Positions 17,654-26,763 of a stretch of 64,000 bases of DNA are shown here, in pieces. The stretch is from NCBI RefSeq assembly GCF_046591575.1, contig NZ_JBIQWA010000007.1, positions 62,001 to 126,000 on the forward strand, read 5' to 3'. This DNA is from Marivita sp046591575. Lineage in GTDB: Bacteria > Pseudomonadota > Alphaproteobacteria > Rhodobacterales > Rhodobacteraceae. Below the pieces are notes generated by a model. That model was not told the origin of the DNA. It searched no databases and saw only the letters and a list, made by a program, of their open reading frames with translations. Made by a program: the position numbers and the translations under genes. Within the stretch, counting starts at the first letter, position 1, and every line of letters begins with the position of its first letter.

Positions 17654-18292
17654 TCACTCCAGGACATGTACGGGTCCATTTGCGGCCGATGCGTCGGCGT
17701 GATCGTGGGTGACCAACAGAACCGGCAATCCTTTCGCGCGGGCCTGATCAAACACCAATGTCCTGATCAACCCCCGCCGTTCGGTGTCGAGCCGTGAAAA
17801 CGGTTCGTCCAAAAGCAACGCTTTGGGATCAGACAACAACATCCGCATCAAAGCCACACGCGCTTTTTGCCCACCAGACAGGGTTTCCGGATCTCGATTG
17901 GCAAACCCACTTAGTCCAATATCGTCCAATGCCGCATCAATCTGCTTTGCCCGGTTTGCCCGCCCCTTGACCGTCGCCCGCAGTCCGAATGCCAGATTTT
18001 CCCCAACCGACAGATGGGGAAACAACAATTCGTCCTGAAACAAGATCCCGACGCGTCGCCGCTCCGGGGCATGTTCGGTGATATCCGTGCCGTTCAGAAT
18101 CACCCGTCCCTGTGCGTCGAACCCGCTGTCCAACGTGCCGATGATATAGGCCAACAGCGTCGACTTGCCCGACCCACTTGGTCCCATCACGGTCAGAACC
18201 TCACCGGGATTGATGTGACCCGAGACATCAACCAATGTGCGACCATTGCGGCGAATTTTGATGTCTTGCAGCGTCAATCCGGCCTTAGACAT
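17654..18292 (-). CDS. ynjD: ABC transporter ATP-binding protein, YnjD-like
   Basis: This 212-residue ATPase has Walker A GPSGSGKST (37-45), a Q-loop in LFQDELLFPH, signature LSGGQKARVAL, Walker B ALLLDEPFSRLD and the H-loop histidine in VTHDHAD. The start at 18292 overlaps the permease gene by 8 bp, which also removes an unlikely hydrophobic N-terminal extension. It energises import through the adjacent two-domain permease. The gene order binding protein, fused permease, ATPase matches E. coli ynjBCD, a transporter of undetermined substrate; similarity to thiamine and iron/sulfate-type importers is only at the family level. The symbol is given by homology and context. Confidence 0.85.
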   Translation of the reverse strand: MSKAGLTLQDIKIRRNGRTLVDVSGHINPGEVLTVMGPSGSGKSTLLAYIIGTLDSGFDAQGRVILNGTDITEHAPERRRVGILFQDELLFPHLSVGENLAFGLRATVKGRANRAKQIDAALDDIGLSGFANRDPETLSGGQKARVALMRMLLSDPKALLLDEPFSRLDTERRGLIRTLVFDQARAKGLPVLLVTHDHADASAANGPVHVLE

Positions 18293-20000
18293 GACGAAGC
18301 CCTTTGCGATTGCGCCACACGATTGCAGGTACAAAAACGGCAAGCGCAAACGGCAAAAACGCCGCCGCCGTCTGTGTCAGGGCATAGACCGAAATCACCC
18401 GCCTGTCTCCGCCGGATGCCAGGGCGACCGCTTCTGTGGTCAATGTCTGAACCCGTCCTGCACCGGCAAGCAGGGTTGGCAAAAACTGTCCGATTGACAC
18501 CGCGAACCCCACCGCCGCTGCGGTCAGGATGGGGCGCAACAGCATGGGCAGACGAACACGCCACAACACCCCATCACAAGACGCCCCCAGCGCGCGCGCA
18601 ACATATCCAAATCGGGCGTCCCATGCGCGGAACGGATCGGCCAGCGACAAAAACACATACGGCAAAACAAAAATCGTATGCACCGCAATCACTGCGGTGC
18701 GATTGCCATCCAGCCCGGTGAAAATGGCAAGCGTCTGCAACCCGGTCAGAAACGCGATCTGTGGCACGATCAACGGCACATAAAGAAGCCAAAGCGCCCG
18801 TGCGCCCGGCTTTAACCCGTGACGTTCCTCGGCTTCGAGACAGGCCAGCGTGAGCAAAAGGGCGACCAACGTAGCGACGCTTGCAATGATCAGCGTTTCG
18901 CTGATGATCGGCCATAGCCCCGTCGCGTGGCGCATCCATGTTCGGGGTGTAAACCCGTCGGGCAGCACCTCCGGAAAGCTCCAAAACCCGGCAAAGGACC
19001 AAATTAGCAATCCAAACAAGCCGAAAAACACCGCAGACCCGCTTAACAGAGCAGCGGCCAGCGATATGGCGCGCACTATGCGCGTGGCCCCGCCGCGCGT
19101 GCCAGACGCGACCCAGCGATGTCCAATCCGGGCAACAATATGCTCTCCTATGCGCCACAGCACCAACGCCGCAATCACCAAAGCCAGCTGCCAAACAGCT
19201 GCGGCAGAGGCCAGAAACCGTAAGCTCAGTTCAGGGTCATTCATCCATCGCAAAATCTGTACTGCAAGGGTTGGTGGTGTCGTTGGTCCAAGGATCAGCG
19301 CCACATCAATCACCGTCATTGAGAACGCCAGCACCGCGTAAACCGGCAATCGGATTTGCGAATAGACGCGTGGGAACACCGTTTTGAACCAGCCTGACAC
19401 CGGCGCATAGCCAAGCGCCATTGCTGTGTCGCGGGCCTGTGCTGTTCTGATCTGGGACAGGGCCGCCAGGGTCATAAGCAGCAAGAAGGGCACTTCCTTA
19501 ACCACCAGCCCCGCGATCAGGGAAAGCCCGTTTGGGTCTTGCAAAATCAAGATATCAGGCGGGCGGTCCCAACCGGTAAGCCACGGCGATCCGGCCCGCG
19601 CGATCCATCCGGACGGCGCAATCAGGAAGGCCAACCCAAACGCCGCTGCGGCATGGGGCACCGAAAGCAGCGGCGACAAGGCGCGTTCGATCAATCTGAA
19701 CGCCGCTGACCCGCTCCAGGCGGCACAGATCATGGCCACGATCATCAAGGACAGCACCGTCGCGACAAGCCCGGTGCTGAGGCTTAGCAAACTTGCTCGG
19801 GAAAGACCGGGCCAGTCGAACAACATCCGAAACGCGTCCAGCGTGACCTCTGTCCCCCCCAATGCGGGCAAAAACCCAAAGGCCGGTGCCAGCGTGCCCA
19901 GCACACCTGCAGCAACTGGACCGACCATGATTGCAACCGTCAGAAGCGGAGCCCATGGCAACAGCCGGCCCCGTCTGGCAGAGCTGTCACAGGACACCAT
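18285..20000 (-). CDS. ynjC: ABC transporter permease with two BPD-type domains, YnjC-like
   Basis: This 571-residue protein has about twelve hydrophobic segments arranged as two repeated permease units (roughly 15-285 and 300-565). Each has a coupling-loop EAA-like segment, for example ARDTAMALGYAPVSGWF near 195 and GYVARALGASCDGVLWR near 475. Fused permeases of this kind replace two separate subunits in ThiP-, CysT/W- and YnjC-type importers. It starts 9 bp after the binding-protein stop and overlaps the ATPase start, so all three are one operon. It is located in the inner membrane. Substrate unknown. Confidence 0.88.
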   Translation of the reverse strand: MVSCDSSARRGRLLPWAPLLTVAIMVGPVAAGVLGTLAPAFGFLPALGGTEVTLDAFRMLFDWPGLSRASLLSLSTGLVATVLSLMIVAMICAAWSGSAAFRLIERALSPLLSVPHAAAAFGLAFLIAPSGWIARAGSPWLTGWDRPPDILILQDPNGLSLIAGLVVKEVPFLLLMTLAALSQIRTAQARDTAMALGYAPVSGWFKTVFPRVYSQIRLPVYAVLAFSMTVIDVALILGPTTPPTLAVQILRWMNDPELSLRFLASAAAVWQLALVIAALVLWRIGEHIVARIGHRWVASGTRGGATRIVRAISLAAALLSGSAVFFGLFGLLIWSFAGFWSFPEVLPDGFTPRTWMRHATGLWPIISETLIIASVATLVALLLTLACLEAEERHGLKPGARALWLLYVPLIVPQIAFLTGLQTLAIFTGLDGNRTAVIAVHTIFVLPYVFLSLADPFRAWDARFGYVARALGASCDGVLWRVRLPMLLRPILTAAAVGFAVSIGQFLPTLLAGAGRVQTLTTEAVALASGGDRRVISVYALTQTAAAFLPFALAVFVPAIVWRNRKGLRHV

Positions 20001-20009
20001 GCGGAACGC

Positions 20010-21215
20010 CTATTGCGCAATCCCGTATCGTTCGGTCCAATCTTCTTCCAGCTTGACCATCCAGCTGGGGTGCGGCTCTGGCAGGGTTTTGCCCAGAGCG
20101 TCCGGTGCCAGTGTCGCAACACCCAGTTCCAAGGCATCGAAACGCGCGCGATCGGCTTCTGACAGTTTGGCCAGATCAAGCACCGTTCCCAAACCCCAGA
20201 CATTCGGGTCTTGCATCAACGCCTGCGCCTCGGGGGACATGATGAAATTCGCCACCACCATCGCCCCGGCTTTGGCGTTGGCGTTATACGGAATGGCCAC
20301 AAAGCTGGCATTGCCGATGCTGCCTGCGTCCATCACATAGGTGCGGACTGTGTCCTGCAATTCAAAATTCGCAATCGCGTTGCTGGCCTCATTGGGGTTA
20401 AAACTGATCGCGAGATCAATTTCACCGTCCGCCATCAACTGAATCTGGCGCGATTCATTTTGCGGATAGGCCCGACCCGACCGCCATAGGTTTGGCGTCA
20501 GCCCGTCAAGGAACGCCCAAAGATCAGCTGTCGCTGCGTCATAGTCCGCCGCGTCGACGGGGGATTGCAAAACAGAAGGCTCTGGAACGAATTCAATCAA
20601 GGCCTGTTTCAAAAACGTCCCGCCCAGAAAATTCGGAGGCTGCGGATAGGTAAACCGCCCCGGATTGGCGGCTGCAAACTCTGCCAAAGCCGCCATTGTG
20701 GTGGGCGGCGTGTCCAGCCGCGCGGTGTCGTAATAGAACACCACTTGCGCCATACCCCACGGGGCTTCCAGCCCGTCGGTCGGCACGGTGAAATCCGAGA
20801 TCACGGCAGGCTTGCCCGCAACATCCACATTGGCCCAGCTTGGCAACTGTTCGACCCACGGACCAAACAGCAGGTCCTGCCGTTTCATCGCGGCAAAGTT
20901 TTCGCCGTTGATCCAGATCATGTCGACCGCGCCGCCCGCGTCTTTGCCAGCAGATTTTTCGGCCACAACGCGGCTGACCGCGTCGGCCGTGTCCGACAAT
21001 TTCACATGCTCAAGCGTCACGTCGTACTCTTCGGCAACCCGCGTTCCGATCCACGCGATAAAGCTGTTGATCGTGTCGGACCCGCCCCAGGCGTTCCAAT
21101 ACACCGTCTGGCCGCGTGCCTCTTCTGTGACGGCGTCCCAATTGGACGGATCAGGGTCAGCCGTGGCCGCGACTGCGGTAAACGTGGCAAGCGTGGCAGC
21201 GAAAAGTGAACGCAT
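20010..21215 (-). CDS. ynjB: ABC transporter periplasmic substrate-binding protein, YnjB-like
   Basis: This 401-residue protein has a short cleavable-looking signal peptide (residues 1-19, ending AVAATA-D). The mature protein starts GQTVYWNAWGGSDTINSFIAW, the opening of the YnjB branch of extracellular solute-binding proteins (family 1 fold). There is no lipobox, so it should be a soluble periplasmic receptor. A GGAA ribosome-binding site lies upstream of the ATG. As first gene of the ynjBCD-like operon it determines specificity, which is not established in any relative I know of. YnjB-type length in enterobacteria is about 390 residues, so the gene is complete. Confidence 0.88.
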   Translation of the reverse strand: MRSLFAATLATFTAVAATADPDPSNWDAVTEEARGQTVYWNAWGGSDTINSFIAWIGTRVAEEYDVTLEHVKLSDTADAVSRVVAEKSAGKDAGGAVDMIWINGENFAAMKRQDLLFGPWVEQLPSWANVDVAGKPAVISDFTVPTDGLEAPWGMAQVVFYYDTARLDTPPTTMAALAEFAAANPGRFTYPQPPNFLGGTFLKQALIEFVPEPSVLQSPVDAADYDAATADLWAFLDGLTPNLWRSGRAYPQNESRQIQLMADGEIDLAISFNPNEASNAIANFELQDTVRTYVMDAGSIGNASFVAIPYNANAKAGAMVVANFIMSPEAQALMQDPNVWGLGTVLDLAKLSEADRARFDALELGVATLAPDALGKTLPEPHPSWMVKLEEDWTERYGIAQ

Positions 21216-21380
21216 GAATTGGGGTTCCTTGGTCTTACAGGCACCTGGCCTTGGGTGATGGTGGTAAACATCAGCGATACCGCGCCGCGGTCAAATGACA
21301 AACAGGTGTGCAAGATTTCAGTATACGCCGCCAACACCGCCCGCTAATGCGTTTTGCAACGTTGCCCCGGACAGCCTGCC

Positions 21381-21989
21381 ATGATCGACGCCACCATCCT
21401 ACCTTTCGTCAAACGTGCCCTTGACCGTCCTGCGCGCCTCTTGGTGGCGCGCGGCGTCAGCGCGGATCAGATCACGCTGCTTGGGTTTGCAATCGGGCTG
21501 GCGGGCGTCTGTGCTGCGGCATTCGGCGCATTTGGTCTGGCTCTTCTATGTCTTGCCCTGAACCGTCTTGCAGATGGTCTGGACGGGTCCGTTGCGCGCC
21601 TGACCCAGCCAACGGATCGGGGTGCGTTCCTGGATATTGCTTTGGATTTCATGATCTACGGGCTGTTTCCCCTGGGCTTCGCGATGCATGATCCCGCGGC
21701 AAACGCGCTGCCTGCTGCCATTCTGATCTCCAGCTTCATTGGCACAGGATCAAGCTTTCTTGCGTTTTCCATCATCGCTGAAAAACGTGGCATCACCTCG
21801 GATCAGTACCCGACCAAAGGCATCTACTACCTTGGTGGACTGACCGAAGGCACCGAGACCATTGCAGTGTTCGTCGCGATGTGTCTGTTTCCATCCGCAT
21901 TTTGGTGGCTGGCCTATGCGTTTGCGACCCTGTGTGCGATCACGACCGTCACAAGATGGCTGTCGGGATGGCGGTTGTTTCAGGCATAA
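21381..21989 (+). CDS. ynjF: CDP-alcohol phosphatidyltransferase family protein, YnjF-like
   Basis: This 202-residue membrane protein carries the CDP-alcohol phosphotransferase signature DG..AR.......G...D...D, seen as DGSVARLTQP followed by GAFLDIALD near residues 65-86. The spacer before the glycine is one residue shorter than the textbook eight. Several transmembrane segments follow. The family makes phospholipids from CDP-diacylglycerol and an alcohol; the alcohol here is unknown. ATG 21381 is preferred to an in-frame TTG at 21354. The gene diverges from the ynjBCD-like operon; E. coli likewise has ynjF next to ynjBCD, so the association is conserved across distant bacteria even though the strand arrangement differs. 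Confidence 0.85.
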   Translation: MIDATILPFVKRALDRPARLLVARGVSADQITLLGFAIGLAGVCAAAFGAFGLALLCLALNRLADGLDGSVARLTQPTDRGAFLDIALDFMIYGLFPLGFAMHDPAANALPAAILISSFIGTGSSFLAFSIIAEKRGITSDQYPTKGIYYLGGLTEGTETIAVFVAMCLFPSAFWWLAYAFATLCAITTVTRWLSGWRLFQA

Positions 21990-22097
21990 TGTCGGCCGCC
22001 AAAGCGGCAGGCCGCCGCGCCGTTCCTCGGAGGTGGTCACGCCCGCGTCTTCGATATATGACGCACACACCACATCCCCGAGCAGAGGGCAAAACAT

Positions 22098-23615
22098 ATG
22101 ACAATCCCCAAACCCGTTGTCCTGACCATTCTTGACGGCTGGGGGCTGCGCGACGACGCTGCTGCGAACGCGCCGAAACTGGCCAATACGCCGACCATGG
22201 ATCACCTTATGGCGACCTGTCCGAACGCCACGCTGATAACACATGGGCCGGATGTCGGTCTGCCCAGCGGACAGATGGGCAATTCCGAAGTGGGCCACAC
22301 CAATATTGGTGCCGGTCGCGTTGTGGCGATGGATCTGGGGCAGATTGATCTTGCGATCGAAGACGGCAGTTTCTTTGAAAATGCCGCAATCCTTGATTTT
22401 GCCAAGGCAGTGAAAGCCCGGAATGGAACGGCGCATCTGATGGGCGTTGTCTCGGATGGTGGTGTGCACGGGCATATCCGCCACATCAAGGCCGCTGTAA
22501 AAGCCCTGACGGATCAGGGCGTCCCGGTCATCGTGCACGCGATCACCGATGGGCGCGACGTTGCACCAACCTCGGCCAAGGGGTTCATGCAGGATTTGAC
22601 ACAGACCCTGCCGGACACTGCCAAAATCGGCACGGTGATTGGCCGCTACTTCGCCATGGATCGCGACACTCGTTGGGATCGCATCGAGCGCGCTTATAAC
22701 GCGATGATCAAGGGGCAGGGGGCGTCCGCCGAGAGCGCTGTGCAGGCGATTGAACACGCGTATGCCAATGATCAGAATGACGAATTTATCGAACCACATG
22801 TCATCGGTGACTACGCCGGGCTGCAAAAAGGTGACGGTTTTTTCTGCCTCAATTTCCGTGCCGACCGCGCGCGGGAAATCTTGTCGGCCATTGGCGACCC
22901 GGATTTTAACGGCTTTGACCGGACCAAAGCCGATCTTTCCGGCCTTTTGGGTATGGTCGATTATTCCCGGTCCCATAACGCGTACATGACAACAGCCTAT
23001 CCCAAGCAAGAGATCAAAAATACCCTCGGTGCATGGGTCGCCAAACATGGCAAGACCCAATTCCGGCTGGCGGAGACCGAAAAATACCCTCATGTGACGT
23101 TCTTTCTGAACGGCGGCCAAGAGACCCCGGAACAGGGCGAGGACCGGTTTATGCCCAAAAGCCCGGATGTCGCCACCTATGATTTGCAGCCTGAAATGTC
23201 ATCGGAAGACGTGACCCGGAAATTCGTGGCCGCCGTCAAGGCAGGCTATGACCTGATCGTTACCAATTACGCCAACCCCGATATGGTGGGCCATACCGGT
23301 GATCTTGATGCGGCGATCAAGGCCTGCGAAGCGGTGGACGCCGGGTTGGGCGAGGTGCTTGAGGCCGTCAAGGCGGCCGGGGGCGCGATGATTGTCACCG
23401 CAGACCACGGCAATTGCGAAACAATGGTCGATCCCGATACCGGCGGGCCGCACACAGCGCACACAACCAATCTTGTTCCGGTAGTGCTTTATGGTGGGCC
23501 AGAGGGTGCAACGCTGCGGCCGGGGCGGTTGGCCGATCTTGCACCAACGTTGCTTGAACTCATGCAGCTGCCCAAACCGGCCGAGATGACCGGCCAGAGC
23601 CTGATTCAGACATGA
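22098..23615 (+). CDS. gpmI: 2,3-bisphosphoglycerate-independent phosphoglycerate mutase
   Basis: This 505-residue, full-length alkaline-phosphatase-superfamily enzyme converts 3-phosphoglycerate to 2-phosphoglycerate in glycolysis. The two-metal site is visible: LTILDGWG with the first Asp, the phospho-acceptor Ser63 in GNSEVGH, VSDGGVHGH, DGRDVAPTSA, NFRADRAREI, and the late ADHGNCE with HTA histidines. It is a cytoplasmic monomeric enzyme in known relatives. Its stop overlaps the start of the EnvC-like gene (ATGA), giving a gpmI-envC-ctpA operon, an arrangement common in alphaproteobacteria. The 108 bp between the YnjF-like gene and this ATG hold no recognisable element. Confidence 0.97.
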   Translation: MTIPKPVVLTILDGWGLRDDAAANAPKLANTPTMDHLMATCPNATLITHGPDVGLPSGQMGNSEVGHTNIGAGRVVAMDLGQIDLAIEDGSFFENAAILDFAKAVKARNGTAHLMGVVSDGGVHGHIRHIKAAVKALTDQGVPVIVHAITDGRDVAPTSAKGFMQDLTQTLPDTAKIGTVIGRYFAMDRDTRWDRIERAYNAMIKGQGASAESAVQAIEHAYANDQNDEFIEPHVIGDYAGLQKGDGFFCLNFRADRAREILSAIGDPDFNGFDRTKADLSGLLGMVDYSRSHNAYMTTAYPKQEIKNTLGAWVAKHGKTQFRLAETEKYPHVTFFLNGGQETPEQGEDRFMPKSPDVATYDLQPEMSSEDVTRKFVAAVKAGYDLIVTNYANPDMVGHTGDLDAAIKACEAVDAGLGEVLEAVKAAGGAMIVTADHGNCETMVDPDTGGPHTAHTTNLVPVVLYGGPEGATLRPGRLADLAPTLLELMQLPKPAEMTGQSLIQT

Positions 23616-24745
23616 TACGTCTGGCGTTCTTGTTCTGTTTGGCGATGACCGTACCGCTGACCGCCCAGTCTCCGGCAGAGGCGGCGCGGTCCGCTATGCT
23701 GCAATTGGAAAGCGCCACTGCAAAACTTGATGCGGCGCAATCAGCGCGTGATCGTGTGCGCGCCCTGACCGAAGCGGTTAAAGCTTTTGAAACCGGCTTG
23801 GCAGCCATGCGGGACGGTCTGCGCGCGGCGTCGATCCGGGAAACGGAATTGCGACGGATCTTGGAGGCCCGCGACGGTGAAGTGACAAGGCTTCTTGCCG
23901 CGTTGTCGGCGCTTGGGCCGACAGTGGGACCGCAGACCTTTGTCCATCCGGACGGCCCGATCGGCGCAGCCCGAGCAGGGTTGCTCATGGCGTCGGTCAC
24001 ACCCGCTTTGACAGAAGCGGCAGCGGGGTTGCGCGCCAATGTCGAAGAGGCTGCCATTCTGCGACAGTTGCAACAGGACGCCACCAACACCCTGCAAACC
24101 GGGTTGGCCAATGTCCAGACCGCACGCACCGCGTTGAGCCAGGCAATGGCAGACCGCACTGATTTGCCCCGCAAGTTTACCGAAGATGCCGTCCGCACGG
24201 CCATATTGATCGGAGCAAGCGAAACGCTTGACGGCTTTGCCAGCGGGTTGAGCCAGATCACCGAAAGCGAGACAGATCTGGATCTGCCGTCTGCGACGGA
24301 TCGCAAAGGTGAATTGCCGCTGCCTGTGGCGGGTGAGGTTCTGCGCCGCGCCGGGGAAACCGACGCGGCAGGCGTCACCCGACCCGGCGTGTTGATCGCC
24401 ACGCGGCCTCGCGCACTTGTGACCACACCAACCGCTGCCACGATCCGCTACCGCGGGCCGCTACTTGACTACGGTCTGGTGACAATCCTGGAACCCGAAC
24501 CTGAAATTCTGTTTGTGTACGCTGGTCTGGACAAAGTGTTCGGTGAAACCGGGCAAGTGCTGCCCGAAGGCAGCCCGGTTGGCCTGATGGGTGGCCCGGC
24601 TGGAGAACCTGACGATATTCTATCACCATCTGGTGAAAGGACTGGCGCAGCTTTGTCTGAAACGCTCTATATAGAGGTCAGACGCGGCGATAGGCCAGAA
24701 GACCCCCTTGGGTGGTTTGCAGATGATAAGGGAATGACCGAATGA
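23612..24745 (+). CDS. EnvC-like murein hydrolase activator with degenerate M23 (LytM) domain
   Basis: This 377-residue protein has an N-terminal signal peptide (about 1-18, ending LTAQS). A long Ala/Glu/Leu-rich coiled coil follows (about 20-230), then a C-terminal LytM/peptidase M23 fold starting LPLPVAGEVLRR near 233. The metal-binding histidines of active M23 enzymes are not seen: the expected HxxxD and HxH positions read VTRPGVLIATRP and FVYAGLDKVF. This is the EnvC/NlpD situation, where the fold activates periplasmic amidases at the division site instead of cutting peptidoglycan. The gene overlaps gpmI and ctpA by 4 bp each, so the three are translationally linked. Confidence 0.88.
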   Translation: MIRLAFLFCLAMTVPLTAQSPAEAARSAMLQLESATAKLDAAQSARDRVRALTEAVKAFETGLAAMRDGLRAASIRETELRRILEARDGEVTRLLAALSALGPTVGPQTFVHPDGPIGAARAGLLMASVTPALTEAAAGLRANVEEAAILRQLQQDATNTLQTGLANVQTARTALSQAMADRTDLPRKFTEDAVRTAILIGASETLDGFASGLSQITESETDLDLPSATDRKGELPLPVAGEVLRRAGETDAAGVTRPGVLIATRPRALVTTPTAATIRYRGPLLDYGLVTILEPEPEILFVYAGLDKVFGETGQVLPEGSPVGLMGGPAGEPDDILSPSGERTGAALSETLYIEVRRGDRPEDPLGWFADDKGMTE

Positions 24746-26082
24746 AAAAAATTGTCATGGCGGCAATGGGTGGCACGCTTGCAGGCATTGTCGCCACAAC
24801 CCAATTCGTGGGGCCGCTTGTTGCACAGGAAAACGCGCGATCAACAAATGTCTATGAACAGCTTGATCTGTTTGGTGACATTTTTGAACGCATCCGCGCC
24901 CAATATGTCGAAGAGGTGGATGCCGGAGAACTGATCGAAGCCGCCATTGACGGCATGCTCACATCACTTGATCCGCATTCCAGCTATCTGTCGCCAAACG
25001 ACGCCGATGACATGCGCGTCCAGACGCGGGGTGAATTCGGCGGTCTGGGGATCGAGGTGACGCAGGAAGACGGTTTTGTGAAAGTCGTCTCGCCTATCGA
25101 CGGCACACCTGCGGATGCCGCCGGCATCGAAGCTGGCGATTTCATAACCCATGTCGATGGGTCTTCGGTTCTGGGGCTTGCGCTGGACGAAGCGGTTGAC
25201 ATGATGCGCGGCCCGGTCGGATCAGAGATCATCATTACGGTGGTGCGCGAAGGCGAAACCGAACCGTTCGATGTGTCGATCATTCGCGACACGATCACCC
25301 TGACCGCCGTGCGCACCCGCCTTCAGGGCGACGCTGTTGTTCTGCGCGTCACCACTTTCAACGACCAGACCTATCCAAACCTGCAAGAAGGTCTGCAAGA
25401 ACAGATCGAAGCAGCCGGTGGCATGGACAATGTCGAAGGCATTGTTCTTGATCTGCGCAACAATCCCGGCGGTCTTTTGAACCAGGCCATCCGTGTCAGT
25501 GACGCCTTCCTCGAAAAAGGCGAGATCGTCAGCACACGCGGTCGCCAGCCGGAAGACGGGGATCGCTATAATGCGACACCCGGTGATCTGGCTGAGGGCA
25601 AACCAATCGTTGTTTTGATCAATGGCGGCTCTGCATCCGCGTCTGAAATCGTGGCGGGTGCGCTGCAGGATCACCGCCGTGCGATTGTTGTTGGCACCAA
25701 GAGCTTTGGCAAAGGGTCCGTCCAGACGGTGATGCCGCTGCGCGGCGATGGCGCAATGCGTCTGACAACTGCACGGTATTATACACCATCGGGCCGATCC
25801 ATTCAGTCGCTTGGGGTCTCCCCGGATATCGTGGTTGAACAGCCGCGTCGCCCCGAAGTGTCAGAAGAAGAGGACGAGGACACAAACGTGTTCAACCGTT
25901 CCGAAGCAGACCTGCGCGGCAGTCTTGATAACGACAGTCTGACGGAAGACGAGATTCAGCAGATCGAAGCGGACCGCGCCAAGGCAGAAGCCGCCGCAGC
26001 GCTGCGCGAAGAAGACTACCAACTGGCCTATGCCATTGACATCCTCAAAGGTCTGACAGCGCTGCAGCCGTCTGACGACTAA
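24742..26082 (+). CDS. ctpA: C-terminal processing peptidase (S41)
   Basis: This 446-residue protein has an N-terminal signal/anchor (residues 3-28), a PDZ domain near 95-168 (GGLGIEV, VSPIDGTPADAAGIEAGD) and the S41 protease core. The catalytic dyad is visible as Ser299 in NGGSASASE and Lys324 in SFGKGSVQ, 25 residues apart as in E. coli Prc. The acidic tail (about 375-425) is low in complexity. It acts in the periplasm, trimming C termini and controlling peptidoglycan hydrolases. Its place directly behind the EnvC-like activator supports a cell-wall role. A hairpin follows the stop. Confidence 0.95.
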   Translation: MKKIVMAAMGGTLAGIVATTQFVGPLVAQENARSTNVYEQLDLFGDIFERIRAQYVEEVDAGELIEAAIDGMLTSLDPHSSYLSPNDADDMRVQTRGEFGGLGIEVTQEDGFVKVVSPIDGTPADAAGIEAGDFITHVDGSSVLGLALDEAVDMMRGPVGSEIIITVVREGETEPFDVSIIRDTITLTAVRTRLQGDAVVLRVTTFNDQTYPNLQEGLQEQIEAAGGMDNVEGIVLDLRNNPGGLLNQAIRVSDAFLEKGEIVSTRGRQPEDGDRYNATPGDLAEGKPIVVLINGGSASASEIVAGALQDHRRAIVVGTKSFGKGSVQTVMPLRGDGAMRLTTARYYTPSGRSIQSLGVSPDIVVEQPRRPEVSEEEDEDTNVFNRSEADLRGSLDNDSLTEDEIQQIEADRAKAEAAAALREEDYQLAYAIDILKGLTALQPSDD

Positions 26083-26108
26083 ACCGTGTCCGAAAGGACG
26101 CGTGCATC

Positions 26109-26138
26109 GAACCCGGAGGCATGCCTGCTTCCGGGTTC
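26109..26138 (+). terminator. Hairpin after ctpA
   Basis: GAACCCGGA (26109-26117) pairs with TCCGGGTTC (26130-26138), and the 12-base loop contains a further GGC/GCC pairing. The element lies 27 bp after the ctpA stop. No T-run follows, so it is a likely but not canonical intrinsic terminator of the gpmI-envC-ctpA operon. It also separates that operon from rppH. Confidence 0.6.
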
Positions 26139-26265
26139 CCCGGTTGCATCGTCAGACAGGATGCTCTTTGCATTTGAAATCGTGATCGCTTGGTGTATCG
26201 AACAAAGCTGTGGGCAATGACCGGACCGGGTTTTGCCACCGACTTTGATCGTCGCGAAAGAGACA

Positions 26266-26763
26266 ATGGAAAGCCCAGAAATGACCCCAGCCGACATCGC
26301 GAAACTGCCCTACCGTCCCTGTGTTGGGGTCATGCTGGCAAATCGCGATGGGCGCGTTTTTGTGGGTCAGCGCATAGATTATCCCGGCCCGGCCTGGCAG
26401 ATGCCCCAAGGCGGTGTCGACAAAGGCGAAGCCCCGCGCGACGCAGCGTTGCGCGAATTGTGGGAGGAAACCGGCGTTACCTCGAATCTCGTAAAGATCG
26501 AAGCAGAGTCCAAAGACTGGATTCCCTATGATCTGCCGCTGGAACTGGTCGCCAAGCTTTGGAAAGGGCGCTATCGCGGGCAAGAGCAGAAATGGTTCCT
26601 CATGCGGTTTCTGGGCAGCGATGATCAGGTGAATATCGCCACAGAGCACCAGGAATTCAGCCGCTGGAAATGGATGGACCCAGACCAGCTAAGCAATCAT
26701 ATCGTGCCGTTCAAACGCCATGTCTACGACCGGGTGCTCGCAACGTTCAAAGATCATCTGTGA
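26266..26763 (+). CDS. rppH: RNA pyrophosphohydrolase (Nudix)
   Basis: This 165-residue Nudix hydrolase removes pyrophosphate from the 5' end of mRNA and so starts RNase E-dependent decay; it is also active on dinucleoside polyphosphates in relatives. The Nudix box spans residues 49-71, with GGVDKGE, RELWEE and TGV all intact. YRPCVGVMLANRDGRVFVGQR at the start and the C-terminal PFKRHVYDRV are RppH/InvA-type features. ATG 26266 has a weak purine-rich site upstream; ATG 26281 is an alternative five codons later. Its stop overlaps the GTG start of the next gene (GTGA). Confidence 0.93.
   Translation: MESPEMTPADIAKLPYRPCVGVMLANRDGRVFVGQRIDYPGPAWQMPQGGVDKGEAPRDAALRELWEETGVTSNLVKIEAESKDWIPYDLPLELVAKLWKGRYRGQEQKWFLMRFLGSDDQVNIATEHQEFSRWKWMDPDQLSNHIVPFKRHVYDRVLATFKDHL

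Noticed and set aside
21750..23120. A 456-codon reverse open frame across gpmI.
   Set aside because: gpmI on the forward strand has every catalytic motif; the antisense frame is a by-product of GC bias.
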